DNA of 64,000 bases from Streptomyces sp. SUK 48 (GTDB taxonomy: Bacteria > Actinomycetota > Actinomycetes > Streptomycetales > Streptomycetaceae), in NCBI RefSeq assembly GCF_009650765.1, contig NZ_CP045740.1, positions 7,912,001 through 7,976,000 of the forward strand. Direction: 5' to 3'. Positions 62,258-64,000 of the stretch are shown in pieces. The notes beneath the pieces were generated by a model. That model was not told the DNA's origin and did no database searches. It saw only the letters and a program-made list of their open reading frames with translations. Each line of letters starts with the position of its first letter. The stretch's first letter is position 1. A program made the position numbers and the translations under genes.

Positions 62258-63472
62258 ATGACCGAGACCGACATCCGCCACACCGGGTCCGAGGCCCCGG
62301 CCTTCCCCCAGGACCGGACCTGCCCGTACCAGCCGCCGCAGGCGTACACGGAATGGCGGGGCGAGAGCCCGCTGACGCGGGTCACGCTGTTCGACGGCCG
62401 GCCGGCGTGGCTGATCACCGGGCACGCCGAGGGCCGGGCGCTGCTCGCCGACCCCCGGCTGTCCTCCGACTGGGGCCACCCGGTCTTCCCCGTCGTCGTC
62501 CAGCGCACCGAGGACCGCGGCGGCCTCGCGTTCCCGCTGATCGGCGTGGACGACCCGCTGCACGCCCGGCAGCGGCGCATGCTGATTCCCAGCTTCGGCG
62601 TCAAGCGCATGAACGCCATCCGGCCCAGCTTGCAGAGCCTGGTCGAACGGCTCCTGGACGACATGCTGGCCAAGGGCCCGGTCGTGGACCTGGTGTCGGC
62701 CTTCGCCCTGCCCGTGCCCTCCATGGCGATCTGCGAACTCCTCGGCGTCCCCTACGACGACCACGACTTCTTCGAGGAGTGCTCCCGCGACTTCGTGGGC
62801 GCCGCCACCTCCGGGGACGCCGACGCGGCCTTCGCCAAGCTGTACCAGTACCTGCACGGCCTGGTCGCCAAGAAGCAGGCCGAGCCCGGTGACGGCCTCC
62901 TGGACGAGCTGATCGCCCGCCAGCTGGAGGAGGGCGGACTCGACCACAACGAGGTGGTCATGATCGCGCTCGTGCTGCTGGTGGCCGGCCACGAGACCAC
63001 CGTCAACGCCATCGCGCTGGGCGCCCTCACCCTCATGCAGCACCCCGAGCAGATCGAGGTGCTGCTGAACGACCCCGCCGCGGTGCCGGGCGTGGTGGAG
63101 GAACTGCTGCGGTTCACCTCCGTCTCCGACTACATGGTCCGGATGGCCAAGGAGGACATCGAGGTCGGCGGCACGACCATCAGGACCGGGGAGGCCGTCC
63201 TGGTCTCCATCACGCTGATGAACCGCGACGCCAAGGCGTACGACGACCCCGACGTCTTCGACGCCCGCCGCAACGCCCGACACCACGTCGGCTTCGGCCA
63301 CGGCATCCACCAGTGCCTGGGACAGAACCTCGCCCGCGCCGAACTGGAGATCGCCCTCGGGGCGCTCTTCACCCGCATCCCCGGCCTGCGGCTGGCCGTA
63401 CCCCTGGACGAGGTGCCGCTGAAGGCCGGGCACGACGCACAGGGCCCGATCGAACTGCCCGTCACCTGGTGA
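62258..63472 (+). CDS. Cytochrome P450, CYP105 type (candidate side-chain C1' hydroxylase)
   Basis: A P450 of 404 residues with canonical motifs: I-helix AGHETT, K-helix EELLRF, and heme loop FGHGIHQCLGQNLAR with Cys353. The N-terminus (CPYQPPQAYTEWR) and C-terminus (GPIELPVTW) are typical of the CYP105 family. ATG at 62258 follows AAAGG by 6 bp. It is clearly a different enzyme from the preceding P450: it lacks the AAHDTT variant and differs in the B-C region, which shapes substrate binding. By position and family it corresponds to CYP105D6 of the filipin cluster, which hydroxylates C1' of the hexyl side chain introduced by the last module. In pentamycin producers a further P450 adds a C14 hydroxyl; no third P450 is visible here, but the flanks are outside the window. 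Family is confident; regiochemistry is inference. Confidence 0.88.
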   Translation: MTETDIRHTGSEAPAFPQDRTCPYQPPQAYTEWRGESPLTRVTLFDGRPAWLITGHAEGRALLADPRLSSDWGHPVFPVVVQRTEDRGGLAFPLIGVDDPLHARQRRMLIPSFGVKRMNAIRPSLQSLVERLLDDMLAKGPVVDLVSAFALPVPSMAICELLGVPYDDHDFFEECSRDFVGAATSGDADAAFAKLYQYLHGLVAKKQAEPGDGLLDELIARQLEEGGLDHNEVVMIALVLLVAGHETTVNAIALGALTLMQHPEQIEVLLNDPAAVPGVVEELLRFTSVSDYMVRMAKEDIEVGGTTIRTGEAVLVSITLMNRDAKAYDDPDVFDARRNARHHVGFGHGIHQCLGQNLARAELEIALGALFTRIPGLRLAVPLDEVPLKAGHDAQGPIELPVTW

Positions 63473-63497
63473 CCTCGCGGGCGCCAGGAACCGAACG

Positions 63498-63519
63498 AAG
63501 GGGGGCGGGCCACGCCTTG
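63498..63519 (+). promoter_or_regulatory. Ribosome binding site and TTG start of the ferredoxin gene
   Basis: AAGGGGGG lies about 10 bp before TTG at 63517. A start further upstream would run the protein into the coding region of the P450 gene in another frame. Confidence 0.75.
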
Positions 63520-63711
63520 CGCATCACCATCGACCGCGACCGGTGCATCGGCTCCGGCCAGTGCGTCATGACCGCACCCGGCGTCTTCACCCAGGACGAC
63601 GAGGCACTGGTCGACCTGGTCCCGGGACAGGAGGACGGCGCGGGGGACCCCCGCGTGCGTGACGTCCCCATGGCCTGTCCGGTCCAGGCGGTCACGATCA
63701 CCGAGGACTGA
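63517..63711 (+). CDS. 3Fe-4S ferredoxin, electron donor to the P450s
   Basis: A 64-residue ferredoxin. The cysteines are Cys10 and Cys16 (CIGSGQC, spaced by five residues) and Cys54 (ACPVQAV), the pattern for a single [3Fe-4S] cluster as in the Streptomyces ferredoxins that serve CYP105 enzymes. The start is read as TTG at 63517: no ATG or GTG gives a sensible N-terminus, the protein then begins MRITIDRDRC like its relatives, and AAGGGGGG lies about 10 bp upstream. It is 44 bp after the second P450, so it is very likely co-transcribed and passes electrons from a chromosomal NAD(P)H reductase to one or both P450s. It corresponds to pteE of the filipin cluster. Confidence 0.92.
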   Translation: MRITIDRDRCIGSGQCVMTAPGVFTQDDEALVDLVPGQEDGAGDPRVRDVPMACPVQAVTITED

Positions 63712-63732
63712 ACGGCGGCGGCGTGCGGGGGA

Positions 63733-64000
63733 CTACGGGGCCGTCCGACCGTAGGGGCCGTGCACGTCGTCGTCACCGAGGTCCAGCAGTTCGCGCAGCA
63801 GCGGGGTCGCCGGCAGCGCCGGGTGGAGGTACACGCGCTCACGGCGCTGCTCCACGGCGGCCAGCAGCGCCCGGAAGGTGCTCCGCGCCTCCTCGGTCCG
63901 CCCGCCGTGCCGCTGCGCCTGGCCCAGCAGACCCAGGTGCAGCGGGTGGCGCAGGCAGGTCCGCGACCGGCCCAGCTCGGCCAGCGAGGAGTGCATCAGG
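63733..64000 (-). CDS. C-terminal end of an unidentified protein, possibly a large TPR-bearing regulator (5' end outside the window)
   Basis: A minus-strand frame is open from the right edge to a TAG at 63733-63735, giving 88 residues. The visible part is helical and leucine/arginine/alanine rich. It contains a TPR-like unit (GLLGQAQRHGGRTEEARSTF), then LLAAVEQRRERVYLHP and LLRELLDLGDDD. This kind of ending is common in large ATP-binding or SARP/AfsR-type activators of antibiotic clusters. The filipin cluster has such a regulator (PteR) near its P450 end, but no DNA-binding or ATP-binding domain is in view, so this is only a suggestion. The gene converges with the ferredoxin, with 21 bp between the stops. 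The methionine at 63996 is probably internal, since the frame stays open beyond it. Confidence 0.55.
   Translation of the reverse strand, partial: LMHSSLAELGRSRTCLRHPLHLGLLGQAQRHGGRTEEARSTFRALLAAVEQRRERVYLHPALPATPLLRELLDLGDDDVHGPYGRTAP

Noticed and set aside
63733..63754. CTACGG/CCGTAG hairpin as a strong terminator
   Set aside because: The stem is only six base pairs with a ten-base loop and no T-run, so it is too weak to list as a feature.

Overview
The window is one continuous stretch of a very GC-rich actinomycete chromosome, almost certainly Streptomyces. The evidence is strong G/C bias at third codon positions, GTG and TTG starts, only three in-frame TTA leucine codons found by eye, and CYP105-type P450s paired with a 3Fe-4S ferredoxin. 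It is filled by the 3' part of a giant modular type I polyketide synthase (PKS) cluster and its tailoring genes. No gap between genes exceeds about 75 bp, so no stretch of 300 bp or more lacks a gene.

Layout, all on the + strand up to 63711. PKS-1 (1-14366, 5' end outside the window) carries AT-DH-KR-ACP and two KS-AT-DH-KR-ACP modules. PKS-2 (14438-25384) has two KS-AT-DH-KR-ACP modules, the second with a methylmalonyl-type AT. PKS-3 (25417-30882) is a single module whose DH looks degenerate. PKS-4 (30929-49471) has four KS-AT-KR-ACP modules. PKS-5 (49518-59627) has two KS-AT-KR-ACP modules and a terminal thioesterase; its last AT has a branched-extender motif. Then come a crotonyl-CoA carboxylase/reductase homologue (59688-60944), two cytochrome P450s (60988-62187 and 62258-63472) and a ferredoxin (63517-63711). 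A convergent minus-strand gene enters at the right edge (63733-64000); only its C-terminal end is present, and it may be a large regulator.

Reading the modules in order gives five consecutive ketoreducing/dehydrating steps (a conjugated pentaene, the last carrying a methyl branch), then seven steps that stop at the hydroxyl (a 1,3-polyol). The last extender is an unusual alkylmalonyl unit, followed by release through a TE. If the missing 5' end supplies a loading module and one more module, the total is an acetate starter plus 13 extensions, a C28 chain. That is the architecture of the filipin/pentamycin (fungichromin) 28-membered pentaene macrolides, and the tail order CCR-P450-P450-ferredoxin matches the filipin (pte) cluster as I remember it. 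Module numbers M2 to M13 below use that assumption.

The genes would work together as follows. The five PKS proteins hand the chain along through matched terminal docking helices. The CCR homologue makes the alkylmalonyl-CoA (hexylmalonyl-CoA in the filipin case) used by M13. The TE closes the ring, and the two P450s with their ferredoxin hydroxylate the macrolide (C26 and C1' in filipin). The chemistry is therefore probably of a known class. The less expected signals are TTA codons inside PKS genes, a decayed DH exactly at the polyene/polyol boundary, repeat arrays in interdomain linkers, and extensive sequence homogenisation between modules.
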